Part shown: one piece after another, positions 26,721-37,840 of the stretch | How positions within the stretch are numbered: the first letter of the stretch is position 1 | How the letters are laid out: every line of letters begins with the position of its first letter | DNA from: Puffinus mauretanicus | Taxonomy: Eukaryota > Chordata > Aves > Procellariiformes > Procellariidae | DNA: 64,000 bases | Reading direction: 5' to 3' | NCBI GenBank assembly: GCA_023333565.1 | Contig: JAJKFH010003173.1 | Location: forward strand, 992,001-1,056,000 | Notes under the pieces: generated by a model | What the model saw: only the letters and a program-made list of their open reading frames with translations | Database searches by the model: none | Told to the model about the DNA's origin: nothing | Made by a program: the position numbers and the translations under genes

Positions 26721-27467
26721 CAATAGCAGTCGCTCCTGGCAGGGATGGGATTTGTCACAGCTTGGGCAGGTTTTCCTGCAGGAGCAGGGAGCTGTCTTTT
26801 GGTGGGGTGGATGGATACTGGGAGCCCGTCAAACTGAACAAGCCATATGGCCGCTGAGTTAGTTCTCTGCTCGCTCAGCAGTACGGGCTGGACTGGGTTC
26901 ACCTCGCTGAATCCTGCAAATTTGAAAGTAATGGGGTGGCAGCAGCATCTCCAAATTTTTAGGCAGAGATGGTATTGTAGGAGGCTTCTGTGGCAGCAAG
27001 AGGTGATGGAGATTGTCTGAGTCTCATTCTGTGTGCATCTGGAGAAAAAAAACATCTCTGCTGTAACTTGGTTTTGTTGTGCTGCCTGTGGAGTCTTGCT
27101 GTCTCCTTTCAGGCTTGTTTTGGAGAGAATCTGAAAAGTTTACAATCTTTGTTACTCTCGGATGCCTGTGGTCAGTCATAGCACACTGACAGTTTGTGTG
27201 CTCCCCTTGCGACCACAAAACTTTCTCATTATTTCTCATGGATTGGGGAAATCACATCAACTTCAGTGGAGAAGGAGCCCTTGCTTTAACTCCTGCACGT
27301 GCATGTTGCTTGTCAGCTCTTTGCTCTGTCTCCAGCTTGCGAGCTGAGATTTTGAATGAGATTCCTTTTCCTACCTTGTCCTCCTCCCCTCACCCCCCCA
27401 ACCCCCAAAATAAAATCGGAATTTGGCTGCTATGAAATCACCTGTAATCTGTTTGTGCTTCTTCCAG

Positions 27468-27602
27468 ATCCGAGCAGATGGTCCTCCCCATGGTGGAATT
27501 CAGTATGAAATGGTGACAGTTTTCAAGGACGGGAGCCCAATCCTTCGAGACATGGCCTTCTCCATCGATCAGAAGTATCTGTACGTCATGTCGGAGCGAC
27601 AG
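27468..27602 (+). CDS. PLXNA2: PLXNA2 internal coding exon A: C-terminal end of the Sema domain
   Basis: The 135-nt exon encodes 45 residues, beginning [10 protein letters not shown] and ending YLYVMSERQ. Plexin-A2 is a single-pass receptor for class 3 and class 6 semaphorins. Its Sema domain is a seven-bladed beta-propeller that binds ligand, and this exon supplies the last propeller strands before the PSI domain. By memory of human PLXNA2 it covers roughly residues 458-502 of about 1894, with only a few conservative changes (such as I for V and K for R). The acceptor is CTTCCAG|ATC and the donor CAG|GTAAGA. Both boundaries are phase 0, so the exon is symmetric. Read-through into the following intron meets a stop at about 27648, which supports the donor. 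PLXNA1 and PLXNA4 share much of this segment; the PLXNA2 assignment rests mainly on exon B. The exon call is near certain, the paralogue call strong. Confidence 0.95.
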
Positions 27603-30600
27603 GTAAGACATCTGCTTCTGTACCTCTGTGGTTGTGGCTTCCTTCCATAAAGAGCGTGTTGTTGGAGCACACGGAGCTGAGGTTGTGTGCGGAGCCCCAC
27701 GGTGCGGAGATCGGTACGGGTAGATGGAGCACCAGCAGAAGCTCAGTTTTGTCTGCCTGTGACCAGAGATTGAAATCACTGCACAGGGGAGGGAGTTGTG
27801 CCTGCTTACTCTTGTCTGCAGGCGTTGGAAACTGAGCTGAGCTGCTGCGGAGGAAAATGTGGTTCAGGGCTCTGAACCATCCCTGCCGAGGTAGCGAGAT
27901 CCTGAGCCGTGAGCATTGCTGATTCACTCCCTGCCGCGAGGTTGGCAGGCTGTGGGTTTGTGTAGCTTTGTCTGAGCATCCTTTATGATGGCTTTATTTT
28001 TTTATTTATTTACCGGTATATTTTAAGTGGTTGTGAGTGAGTGATGCTAGTACGCAGAGGTGAGACCAAGCGCGGTGCGGTAGGTGCTGTGCAGGCAACG
28101 TTAACGCTGAGCCTGCGCTGCGCCATCCATTGCCGTGCCGGTTCTGCTGCCGCCCGGGAGGTGCTGCGCACCCCGGACCAGCCCTGCCTGCAGGCAGCTG
28201 CGCTGGTGGGTGCTGGGCTGCTGGGTGAGCCTCACCCCCGGCATAGCGGATGTCCTTTCTTGGCTCTGTGTAACCAAGATCAAACCATGTAATCTTTACC
28301 ATAATTTCTCATTTTAAAAATGGGAGTGGTGTTTTCCTGTGTTATACCATGGTATTACACGGAAAATTCATTAGTGTTTGTTTAGCTTATAACCCTTATA
28401 ATAGGGGTGGTGTGAATACATCCACACATTCACGGTGCCTTGACCAGGGCAGACCGGTTAACAGACATCAGTCCTGAGCAGCTAAAGTCTGCAGGCGAGG
28501 GACAACTTCTCGTTGCCAGGAGGCGATTTCTTTGGCGACGGTTTCATCACACACACTCTTCCCTGGAGACTGGCAAACCCACGAGGCAGGTCTCGGAAGC
28601 GAGAGCCTCATCTCGCTTGGCATCTGCGTGAGCCATCACGCAGCATCCCGGAGGGAGAACCGGGGACTGGGTCACTGCATCCCAGCTTGTGCCGGTGTCT
28701 CTGGGACTCGCCACCGTTTACTGTCCACGCAGCTCCTCCTCTGAGCAGGATAAGCTCCTGCTCTGTAAAGAGGGACCAGACTGTAGAAAGCAAAACCAAA
28801 ATTATTATGATGGGAATTTATGGCCAGTGGTCCACGGGAGTCTGTCGCTTAGGGGAGCCAGCACAATGTAAATAATCTGGGACCTTCTGTTCTTCTCTGA
28901 GACAAGAAAACACACGAAGTCCCCACCATTAAGCCAGACTTCTGGGTTCACTGACTCTGTTGAGCATTTTATTGGCTATTACTCACGACTGTGTAATTCA
29001 GATTAATAGAGCTGGTGCCTTGTGGGTGGTGGAGACAGGAGAAGGGTTGCATCTGAAGATGTCTGGATGCTATTAAATTGTTCTGTGTTGAGTTAACCCT
29101 CTGGTCACTAACAGCTTTCCACGTCTGCTGGTAAACAAGTATCTGTCCTCCCTCCCACCTGCTCCGAGTGAGATGCTGTGGAGAGGTATCAGTGTGAAGT
29201 TTTGCTAACCTTCAGCAAAACAAAAAAATTGGCAAATACTTAGCTTGGTTATAAAGTTATTTAAAGCCAGGGAATAAATACTTTAGAAGAGTGCAAAGTC
29301 TTCTTCCTGCTAAAAGACTAACTGAATGAACCCCTGTGGTTAAAGAAGGCATTATATGCTTGATATAGCAACTCAGTGATAGAAACTGCCGTGAACAGCC
29401 ACAAACTTAGGATCCCATTCCAGCTTGGACTTGGATTAGATGGTAATAATGAGAATCTATGCAAACTTTGAAATCAAATTATTTTATTAAAATGTTAATG
29501 TTGTGGTCATTTTCCCCGGAAGCCATGTGCTCCTTGTGCTCATGCCAGGGAGGAAACGATCCAGCATGTATCTCAGTTGAGGAACTGTTTTCCTTAGGAG
29601 GAAAATCCAGTGGGAATGTCTCCAACTCATCTTTTATGAGGCGAGAGCATCTTAATATTCATCAAAGTGCTAATTTGCTTAATTGTGAAACAAAAAGATG
29701 TGAAGAGAATTAGCAAATAATAGAATATTCCTGGAACGTTCATTCTATTTCCAGCCATGGCTCTGGCAAAGCACTCGCCTTGGGGGACCTCGAGGAGCGG
29801 GGGGACACCGTCCCTCGTTCCTTGCTGGACTGACTGTAGGATTTGCCTTTTGCCCTTGTAGAGATGCGTGCTTTGGGTCCAGAAGTCCCGGCATGCTGTT
29901 ACATATGGATTTTGTCAGCTCCTGTGACCCCACTGCCCTAATCCTGGCAATGTGATAGTTCAGCAAAGTGGAGGGGAGAATATATTTTTTCCTAAGTGCT
30001 ATATAAAGGAGCCAGATGATTGAAAAGGGGTCAGTACCAAGAGGAGGAGAAAGGTCCACCAGCTTCAGAGGGCTGAGGCTATAAATGGTGGGAAGTGCCC
30101 TCAGAGTTACTGAGAATATACAGTAAAAATGTCTTCTGAAGTCTTGAAATCTGGAACAAAATGAAATTCTGCCACAGTAAAATGACATAAGAGCAGCTGT
30201 TCTGAACATTGATCTGCTGCATGTTAAGGTACTGGGGGAGGGTTGTCCAGAGCCTGTGATTTTAAATATCTGCTGAGAAAGAAGTAGGATACTTGCCTAT
30301 GTCAAAACACATCTTTCAAAAAATGGGGTTTTTTTTTGTGGAATTCAGCTAAGAATCCTGTGCTCCCCAATACTGATCGGTAACAGGTCTTGAGCTCTTG
30401 TGGCCGTGTACAGACCAGCGATGAAACGCGATGCTCTGTGTTGGACTGATCATGCTGAATAAACTGAGATGTGTGGATGTTTCCCAACAAAGAGTAGATG
30501 TGACACTTAGGTATGAAGCCCATCTTCCTTCTGTGCTAGCAGCAGCTAGGATCAGCTTTATGCTGAAATGCATTAGGGAGTGTAGTTGCTTCATCCTAAA

Positions 30601-32346
30601 ATCTGGAGTTGTGGTTGTAGGCACAGTCCTTCCCCACTCCCCCTGGCTCCTGTCCCAGCCCTGTCTGTGCCTCGCTCCAATTATCCGCAGTCCTTTTGAG
30701 CTCTCCATGAGCCTTTCGTGTTTCTTTGCCAACTTCTTCCAAAGCAGAATATTTGACATTTGATTTCACTCCCACAAAGCACAGAAGCAACAGTTGCACA
30801 GCCCAGCCCGGGGGAGAGAAGGATAAAGAAACTTTGCTTCCAGCCACTTATTCGGAGTTCTTTACCCACATGATTTAAGAGTGCTTATTAGGAGCTTTTG
30901 CAGGCTCTCTTCCCACTGCACCTGGTTTCAAATAGCTCTTATGGCAAAAGAGAAATGATTCTGACCCTGACTATTTAAAGCAGAGATTCATTTCTCAGCA
31001 ATGCTCTAGCAAGCGAACATCATTTCTGCCCACGAGCTGAGCAAGGCTTGGATCGCGCTAGATGCTGCTGAGACGTGTTGCCTCAGCGGAGCTGCGTGGG
31101 GTGCCAGGACGGGGCCGGCAGCGGGGCTGCCAGGCGTTGGCAGGGTTACGCCATGCCCTCCGACCGAGGTAGCAGTAGGTGCTGCGGGTGGGTCGGCGTT
31201 GGGAGGCACCAGCGCAGCTGTGGCAAGAGGACTTGCACTGTGGCTCTTCTCGGTCCGTGCCCAGCGTGAGCTGTCTCTTGTTTTTCCGGGCAGACAAATT
31301 CAATTAACAGTTTTTATCAGGAAAAAAAGCACAAAATAAAATATTGAAGTGGAATCAGTAGCGTCGCTGTCATGACGGGCTCGTTGGCTGCTTCGCTGAC
31401 CTCCGCTGAGACCGGTGAGACGCGAGGGTGCACCCAGGGCTGGGAGCCCCCAGCAATCAAGCAGCAGGCGAGGGGTTAATGGCAGTGCAGGGCAAAACCA
31501 GTGACAAATGTCACAGGGCCACCAAGAGCCCCCAGATTAAAAATCTTCCCATTTTAATGATGAGTCTGTCATGGAGCCCACACCAACAACCCCGCATGTG
31601 CAGAAAAGCTTCTCCGATTTCTTGCTTTCAGAGGGAAAGACTGAGGCTTACAGGAACAGTCCTGATTGTATTGAGAAAACGTGGCTTTATAATTCAGTCC
31701 TGAAGCATTAATTGTCTGTGCATCAGGGAGACGGTAGGGTTTTTTAATGTATGAAGGCTCAGTGCATTTCAATTAAATAAACCCTGTAGGACAAGAGCAA
31801 TTCTATGACTGCAAGGCTGCAACCCCGTTTTACTGGCTGTATCTGCTCTCTGTGCAAGTTCAGTCTGTCGCAGCACTGGTTTCACATGCAGCAGGTTTGA
31901 CTTTGCTCCCACGTACACCTTCAGCAATCGAGAGCTAACCCTGTGAGAGATGGTGGGCACGCTTCAGCACGGAGATTATATAAGCGTCAGCGGAATTGGG
32001 GCCAAAGATTTTTGCAGCTCTTGATAGAAGAACAAATTTTGTTATTTTTAATCTGGGAGTGAGCGGAGGCTCAATCAAACGCATGGCAGGCACCAGGGCA
32101 GGGATTGCCGTCTCCAGAAGATTTCACCACCTAATCAAGGGTTATAAACACGAAATTTAAAACGATGTGATCAAAATACTGCAGGGCTTGTTGGAAGGAA
32201 TATCCCTGTGCTAGTGAAGAGAAACATGGCCCAACAGGGCTCTTCCCTTCCCGAATGCAGAGCTGTAAGCCCTGACCACAGAGGTGCGGGAGGCAGAGAT
32301 GGGTGCAGGATGCCGGCATGTGCAGAGGAGCCAGACCTCGGGGCAG

Positions 32347-32404
32347 GCACCCCCCTCCTCTCATTGCCTCTTCCCGCACCCCCCTCCTCTCATTGCCTCT
32401 TCCC
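32347..32404. repeat. Perfect tandem duplication, 2 x 29 bp
   Basis: Two adjacent copies, 32347-32375 and 32376-32404, are identical over 29 bases. The unit is pyrimidine-rich (it starts GCACCCCCC and ends CCTCTTCCC). Complete identity suggests a recent duplication, possibly still variable in copy number. Confidence 0.95.
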
Positions 32405-33002
32405 TACGTGCAGACACACCGTACTAAGGCATATTTTTCCTTCTTTATTTTCCAACACTTCTTTTCAGCTAATGATCTATCACTTGTTTGTGCTAATCAC
32501 GTAAAATACTTTGATGAAGTGCTGAGGTCACGCGAGGCGGGTCTGCTCCCTGAGGGGTGAAGCAGCACCGTCCTAATGAGATACCTGGCCAGGACGTTGC
32601 AAATGCAAAATTCATCTTCCATAAACATCCTCCAAAATCACTGCACATTTCATTGCCTCAGAAACACTGCTGCTCGCAGCTCATCCGTAGTTACTTCGGT
32701 GGTTAATTCTGCCACAGGGGGATGATTTCGTTCTGGTTTTATACCGTATGTAACAGAGCAGCTTCCTGCTCCGTGACTGGGAAACTCACCATTCCCGTGG
32801 TAGAAATAATAACACATAATCACCCAGTAAATGCAGATAACATCAATTAGCACAGCAGAGCTCAGAGGGCCATGGACCTCTGTAGCCTGAGATGTACTGA
32901 GGAATCCTTTGCTCCTCCCGTGGGTACCAAACGCCCCGTGGTCGGTCTGCCTGCGTGCGTCATGCTGAGCCCCTCCGTGCCCATTGCAGGGTAACCTTGC
33001 CT

Positions 33003-33027
33003 GGGGGGGGCGGGGAGGGTTTAAAGG
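33003..33027 (+). other. G-quadruplex-forming motif
   Basis: G runs of 8, 4, 3 and 3 are separated by loops of 1, 1 and 6 bases, a compact arrangement likely to be stable. It is on the sense strand of the intron, about 130 bases from the perfect palindrome at 33154-33169. Confidence 0.55.
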
Positions 33028-33153
33028 GTGCAGGCTGACTTCTTGTTGTTTTTAAGCGAGCACTCACTAGAGCACCTGAGTGATTTCTCGTGGCCGATGC
33101 GACGTTTTTATACCCGGTTGATGTAGTTCAGAGACCCTTATGCAGAGTGTTAT

Positions 33154-33169
33154 GAGCGCAGCTGCGCTC
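33154..33169. repeat. Perfect 16-bp palindrome centred on an E-box
   Basis: GAGCGCAGCTGCGCTC equals its own reverse complement, with CAGCTG (a bHLH E-box) at the centre and no spacer. It could be a dimeric transcription factor site or a cruciform or hairpin seed. Confidence 0.8.
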
Positions 33170-36100
33170 CCGCCCGTCGCTTGGTGGGAAGCAGCAAAGA
33201 TCAATGCCGGCCCCTAAAGATTCCCCTCACGCCGTGGCGAGAAGGGCATGGCAGCGGGGAGGGCAGAGCCGCTGCCTGCTGCTGTAAGTGATGGTCCCCG
33301 GGCGCTGGGAGGGGGCCAGCGCTCGCTGCCGGGCTGCGCTGGGGAGGCTGACGGTTAGCTGAATGGAAGAGGCGGAAGGGGCTGTTTTACGTGCCTGCAG
33401 CCGCTTTATCCCAGCCTTGTCTCTTAACCAGCGAGGAGCAGTGCTCTAGACATCGTTACCGTGCGTGCATCAGCACCGGGGGGCTTTGACCAGTATGACC
33501 AGTATTGACCTGGCTATGAGCATCTCGCAGGCACGTGCTCCTGGCCCCTCGCTCCGCAGAGGCAGAGGGAGCAGGCAGCGCTGCCGGAGCTCGCTCAGAC
33601 CTGTTGCTTTTCCACCGAGTTCCCCCCCTCCCTCTTCCATATACATCATTGTGGCTTTAGGTAAAGAAACTGTCTTTTGGTGTGCTCTGTTAGCTGTGGA
33701 ATGTTTGCTTTGCAAATGCCCCCGTGTCAGGAGCTGGCAGATCTGCAGGAGTCTCTGAGGATAATTTGTTGCACGGCTCCCAGTCCTGTAACCCCAAGAT
33801 GTTTAAGTCCCGTGAAAACTGCTTTGCTTTGGACGGAACTTTCTGGATGCTGATTGAGAGGGAGGCAGGCAGGGGCTGCCTGGATGATTTAAAAGAGGTT
33901 GGAGTTGGAGTGAGGGCTGAGAAAAACAAGGAAACCCATCAATTCTGGAGTAGCAAGGCTGTAAATACTGATGGTGTCCTGAAAAGAACTGAGAAAACAC
34001 AATAAAAAATGCAAGAGATGTGGATAAAAGGGTCTGGAGTCATCAAGAGGGAAAAAATGAACTGATTAAATTTTTAACTACATTATCTGCTAGTTGAACA
34101 GCCAGTTAGCTGGACATAATCTTAGCAAAGTTTGAACCACTGGGACAGGGAAAATGGCTCAGCTGAATCCCACCAGAGGTGTCCAAAATCCTGCCTCCCA
34201 TGAACTATTCCACGTGGTCATCAGCACCTGTGCAGATAATTGCGGGTGCAGCGGGGCTTGTCGGCCCCGTGCACGGCTTGCCTGGCCGGGGCTTGGCTAC
34301 GACCCTCTGTGTCACCAGCCTGGCTGGGACCTCCTGCTGCTCCAGCACATGGGAGTGCGTAAACACACTTGCCCAACTTGTGTTCCTCCACGACCGCTGC
34401 CAGAAAGGCTTGAAATAGCCATAAGCTGGGGCAAAGAGGGAGTAGAGTACGGGGACGAAAGAGGGATGGGGAGGGAATCCCCCCGGAGCAGCACGGTCCT
34501 TGCTGCAGCGGAGCTGCTGTCCTCGAGGAAGGGCTGTGCTCCACGGAGAGGTTTGCACCAGCTCTGTGCTGTCCTCTTCCACCACCACCTGCTTGTGCCA
34601 CGCTCCTAAAATTCATGAGTTGATGAATGTTTTTTCCACTTTCCTCCCTGTAGTCCATTAGGAATAATTAAGAAATTCAGCTAAAAACTTGTCTGAGATC
34701 ATTAACAATATCTACCTGACAAGAAGGATGTGTTAATTAACATCAATTGACCAAAAAACCCCCAGCTCGGCCAGGTGGGACAGCATGCTGTCTCATTTTC
34801 CTGCCCTGCTGGCAGTCCATTTGTCACGCCTGCGGAGCTCTGGCCACGGTGGGGCTGACGTGTCGGGGTCCAGGCTGGTTCCAGTACGTTCCTGCGGCCC
34901 CGCAGCCTGCTGAGACTTACGTACAGGCACAAAACCTTCAAGCGTTCGAGGGTGCGGAGTTAAGTGCAGAGTCTTTGAGGTAACAAATACTTGAAAAGTA
35001 AACTTTCCTGGAAGAAGTGGTAAAAAAATGCCCCAACGTAAAAATTCAACATCAGGGTCAGTGGGTTTGTTTTATCTAAATGAGATATATTTTAGACATT
35101 GCTCATATGGTTGTTTCTTTCAACTGCTTGCTAGGTTTGCTTTCAGAGTTTGTTTGTTTTGCTTTGTTTTTTCTTTGTATTAGTCTATTTTTTCCCCTGA
35201 CAGTCACAGCCACAGGGTTCTCATGTGTTTGCTTCGGCATTTGCTTCCCTTTCCAATTCCTCCTCTTCCACAGACCTATTGTTTAATTTTCAGGCAAGCA
35301 ACCACAGTCCTGAAATATTTCCAGAATTTCCCTTACGTGCACATGTACACACGCACCCTCCTTCTCAGCACACCAGTGCGCCGGGTGTTTGTAAGGGGAC
35401 AGTTGACAACTTGATAGCTGCAGGAAGGTCTAACGTCCCTCCAGATTTGATACCCCCCCACCCCATCTTCAGAGCAGGCGAGGGTTTCTGATGCATCTCT
35501 GTGGATGACGCTGATGTTCACGGCTGAGTTTGAGCAATGCAGGGAGCGCTGCAGAGCTGTGGGTTTGCTGCAGGATTTGCATGTTTGGACGGACAGACGG
35601 ATGCAGGTCTGTGCTTAATACGAGCAGTGAGAGAGGGAGAGAACTGTATTCCCAAGAGAGAAAATTACTTGAAGGAGAAACCTGAAATTTCACACTCGAT
35701 GCTCAGCTATGAAATTTAAAAGCAAGCCTCGGATTCCTCTTTCTCTCTACTAGAGCTTCTTTAACTTTTTCTCTTCCCCTCCTTCCTACGCTGCTGCTGT
35801 AGTTTGTCTTCTCAGCAAATGAGTTTGGCGGCTATTCAGCCGGTGAGGAGGGGAATTATTCACACTGGGCACTAACAAAAAAGAAACATAACTCACAATA
35901 TGGTGAGGAGAGCTCTGAAATTGCAGAAATTATTCTATTTTATACTTTAATTGGTTTGAATTAGCAATGGGAATAGATGCATAAAATGATCCAGTGAAGG
36001 GTGAAATGGAAAAAGGGATACGGTATAGAGTATCACTTTATTATTATGAAGTTTGCAGGAAGTAAGCACAGGCGATGTGCAGGCACTTGCCCCGCTGAAT

Positions 36101-37664
36101 CTTTTCCCTGTGAGCTCAGACCTGAGGACTCTGCAAGGAAGGACGGCAAGTTGTCTCACGCAGCGCTCGCTGCCCTGGGACACGGGCTTTGCATGTGCAC
36201 CTCGGAGCCTGGAAGGCTCGGGACAAGGTGGCACCTTTTCTGGTGGCCGTGAGTGGGATGGAGAGTAGCTGAGAGCCCCCTCCAGCAGTCTTCCCTCCAG
36301 GCTTGGCTCCTGGCTCTTCCTTGCACCTCAGTATCGGCATCAGGCTGAATTCTGTGGCTCAAAGGGGCAGAAGGATTTAAGAGAGTTCAGATCCACCCTC
36401 AGTCTTAACCTCTGAGCATCCTTTGCCGTTTTCTATTTGTCACCTCAAGGTTCTGACAAGTTCTGCAAAATCAGAGGGACTGGGTTTTGGCTTTCAGAGT
36501 ATTTTTTTGTTTGTTTCATTTCAGATCAGTTGAGGGAAATACAGCTACAAACACAGATTCCTGCAATAATTTTGAAATGAGCAGGGCCAAAAAATGCAGT
36601 CCAAGTCCCAGCCCAAACCTCTGAATGCACTCAGCCAGTAGGACCCTTAGGCCAGTCCCACTGGCACAGCTTTAATGCAAACAAGTATTCAGCTTTAAAA
36701 CCAAATTCCCACCAAACTATTTGAAAAGTTCGGAACCATCCAGAAAAAAAGTTCCTGCAGATTCTAGATAGGTTGAAGATGATGGATGTGCCCCAGGGGA
36801 ACTGGCTGTAATGGTGTTTCAAGCTGGGACTAAGTATAAAAGTTAAGGCTGGTTGAAAGCAGAAAAACAACTGTTTGTGGGTTTTGTTCTCGCTTTCCCT
36901 CCTACTTCCCTGGCTAAATGTTTCCCCTGTTAAAACTTTGCTGTAGTGAAAATGTTGAGATTTTTCTAGAGCGTGCCAGACCGCAGGTATGGAGGAAGGT
37001 ACAGAGGTTTCTCCGGGAAGCCTGGGACCTTTTCTGGAGGGCAGGCGAGTTCAGCATCCCAAATGAAAATCCTGAGCTCCAGACCCGGCGCAGCTCCTGG
37101 CCAGAGCTGTCGAAGCAAGAAACCCCTCCAGCCCCAAGGGTCCCCCCAGCCCCGTCCCTGCGCCGTCCTCGGGAGCCACTTGATAACTCTGGCATTCCTG
37201 GCCGATGCTAGTGAGGAAAAGGAGCTCCATTAATAATCTTCTATTTATTTTAGCAGCGCGCAGGAATGTGCCCAGCAGACTAAACACTCTGGCCTCCCCT
37301 CTGCGCCGCGGGGCCGGGGGGGCTGCGTGCCAGCCCAGCCGTGCCCAGGGCTGTGCTCGGGACTTTCCCCTGCCCAGTTTGCTGGGGGCCAAACCGGGAG
37401 GAGCACAGCGTTGGTCAGAGCTGGAGGGGGCTGCGCAAGGGGAAATGACAGTGGGGTCCTGAAGGTTTCTGTGTGGGTGTAAAAGAAATCATTTTTATGG
37501 TAATCGAGCTTAGAAAGTGCTCCTTGCACAGGGAGATTGTTGTTTTCCCTCTTTCCTTTCCCTCTGCACTTACCTGCCTGTTCGGTTATCACAGCTGCCT
37601 AATTTTCACGGGCTTCTTTGCAGCAAACACCACCAGCCTGTGAACATTTTGCTATCCACTAACA

Positions 37665-37840
37665 GATTTATCCTCCCCAAAGCCCTGTGAGATGGAGCAG
37701 GAATATCACTCTTTAGATGAGGAATTGAAACATAGAGATGCTACGTGACCTATCCTAAGTCACACAGGAAATCTATAGCAGAGGAAGAGATTGAACTGAA
37801 ACCTCCCAAATCCTTAGTCCCATATCAAAGGACCGTTCTT
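37665..37840 (-). mobile_element. Ancient MIR-family (CORE-SINE) remnant
   Basis: The + strand reads as a degenerate reverse complement of MIR. In order it has a CCCTGTGAG box (37683-37691), GATGAGGAATTGAAAC (37716-37731), a TAAGTCACACAGG box (37757-37769) and the tRNA-related GATTGAACTGAAACC (37789-37803). The order and spacing match the MIR consensus as I remember it. The divergence implies an old amniote-era insertion. The SINE is therefore in minus orientation to PLXNA2. Confidence 0.75.

Larger units (their letters stand above)
1..27467 (+). other. PLXNA2: Intron of PLXNA2 upstream of exon A (3' part; 5' end outside window)
   Basis: This stretch ends in a good 3' splice site: a pyrimidine-rich tract followed by CTTCCAG at 27461-27467. 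The sequence mixes GC-rich and AT-rich patches. Open frames of up to 195 codons occur on both strands, but they overlap each other and resemble nothing I recognise; they are what GC-rich DNA produces by chance. Notable contents are a CpG island (6724-6943), an AT-rich block after it (6985-7480), AT-rich blocks at 19560-19760, 22140-22265 and 26575-26720, a G-quadruplex motif (21379-21409) and scattered POU octamers. I saw nothing specific in roughly 1-6600, 7500-19500 and 22300-26500 beyond isolated octamers and a short palindrome at 17796-17813. The intron assignment follows from exon A being an internal plexin exon; no upstream exon was found in the window. Confidence 0.85.

Noticed and set aside
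29990..30090. Two TATA-like words (TATATAAAG near 30000 and TATAAAT near 30080)
   Set aside because: No initiator, CpG cluster or exon nearby. Isolated TATA words are common in intronic DNA.
31977..31984. TATATAAG as a possible promoter
   Set aside because: Isolated motif with no downstream exon or supporting elements.
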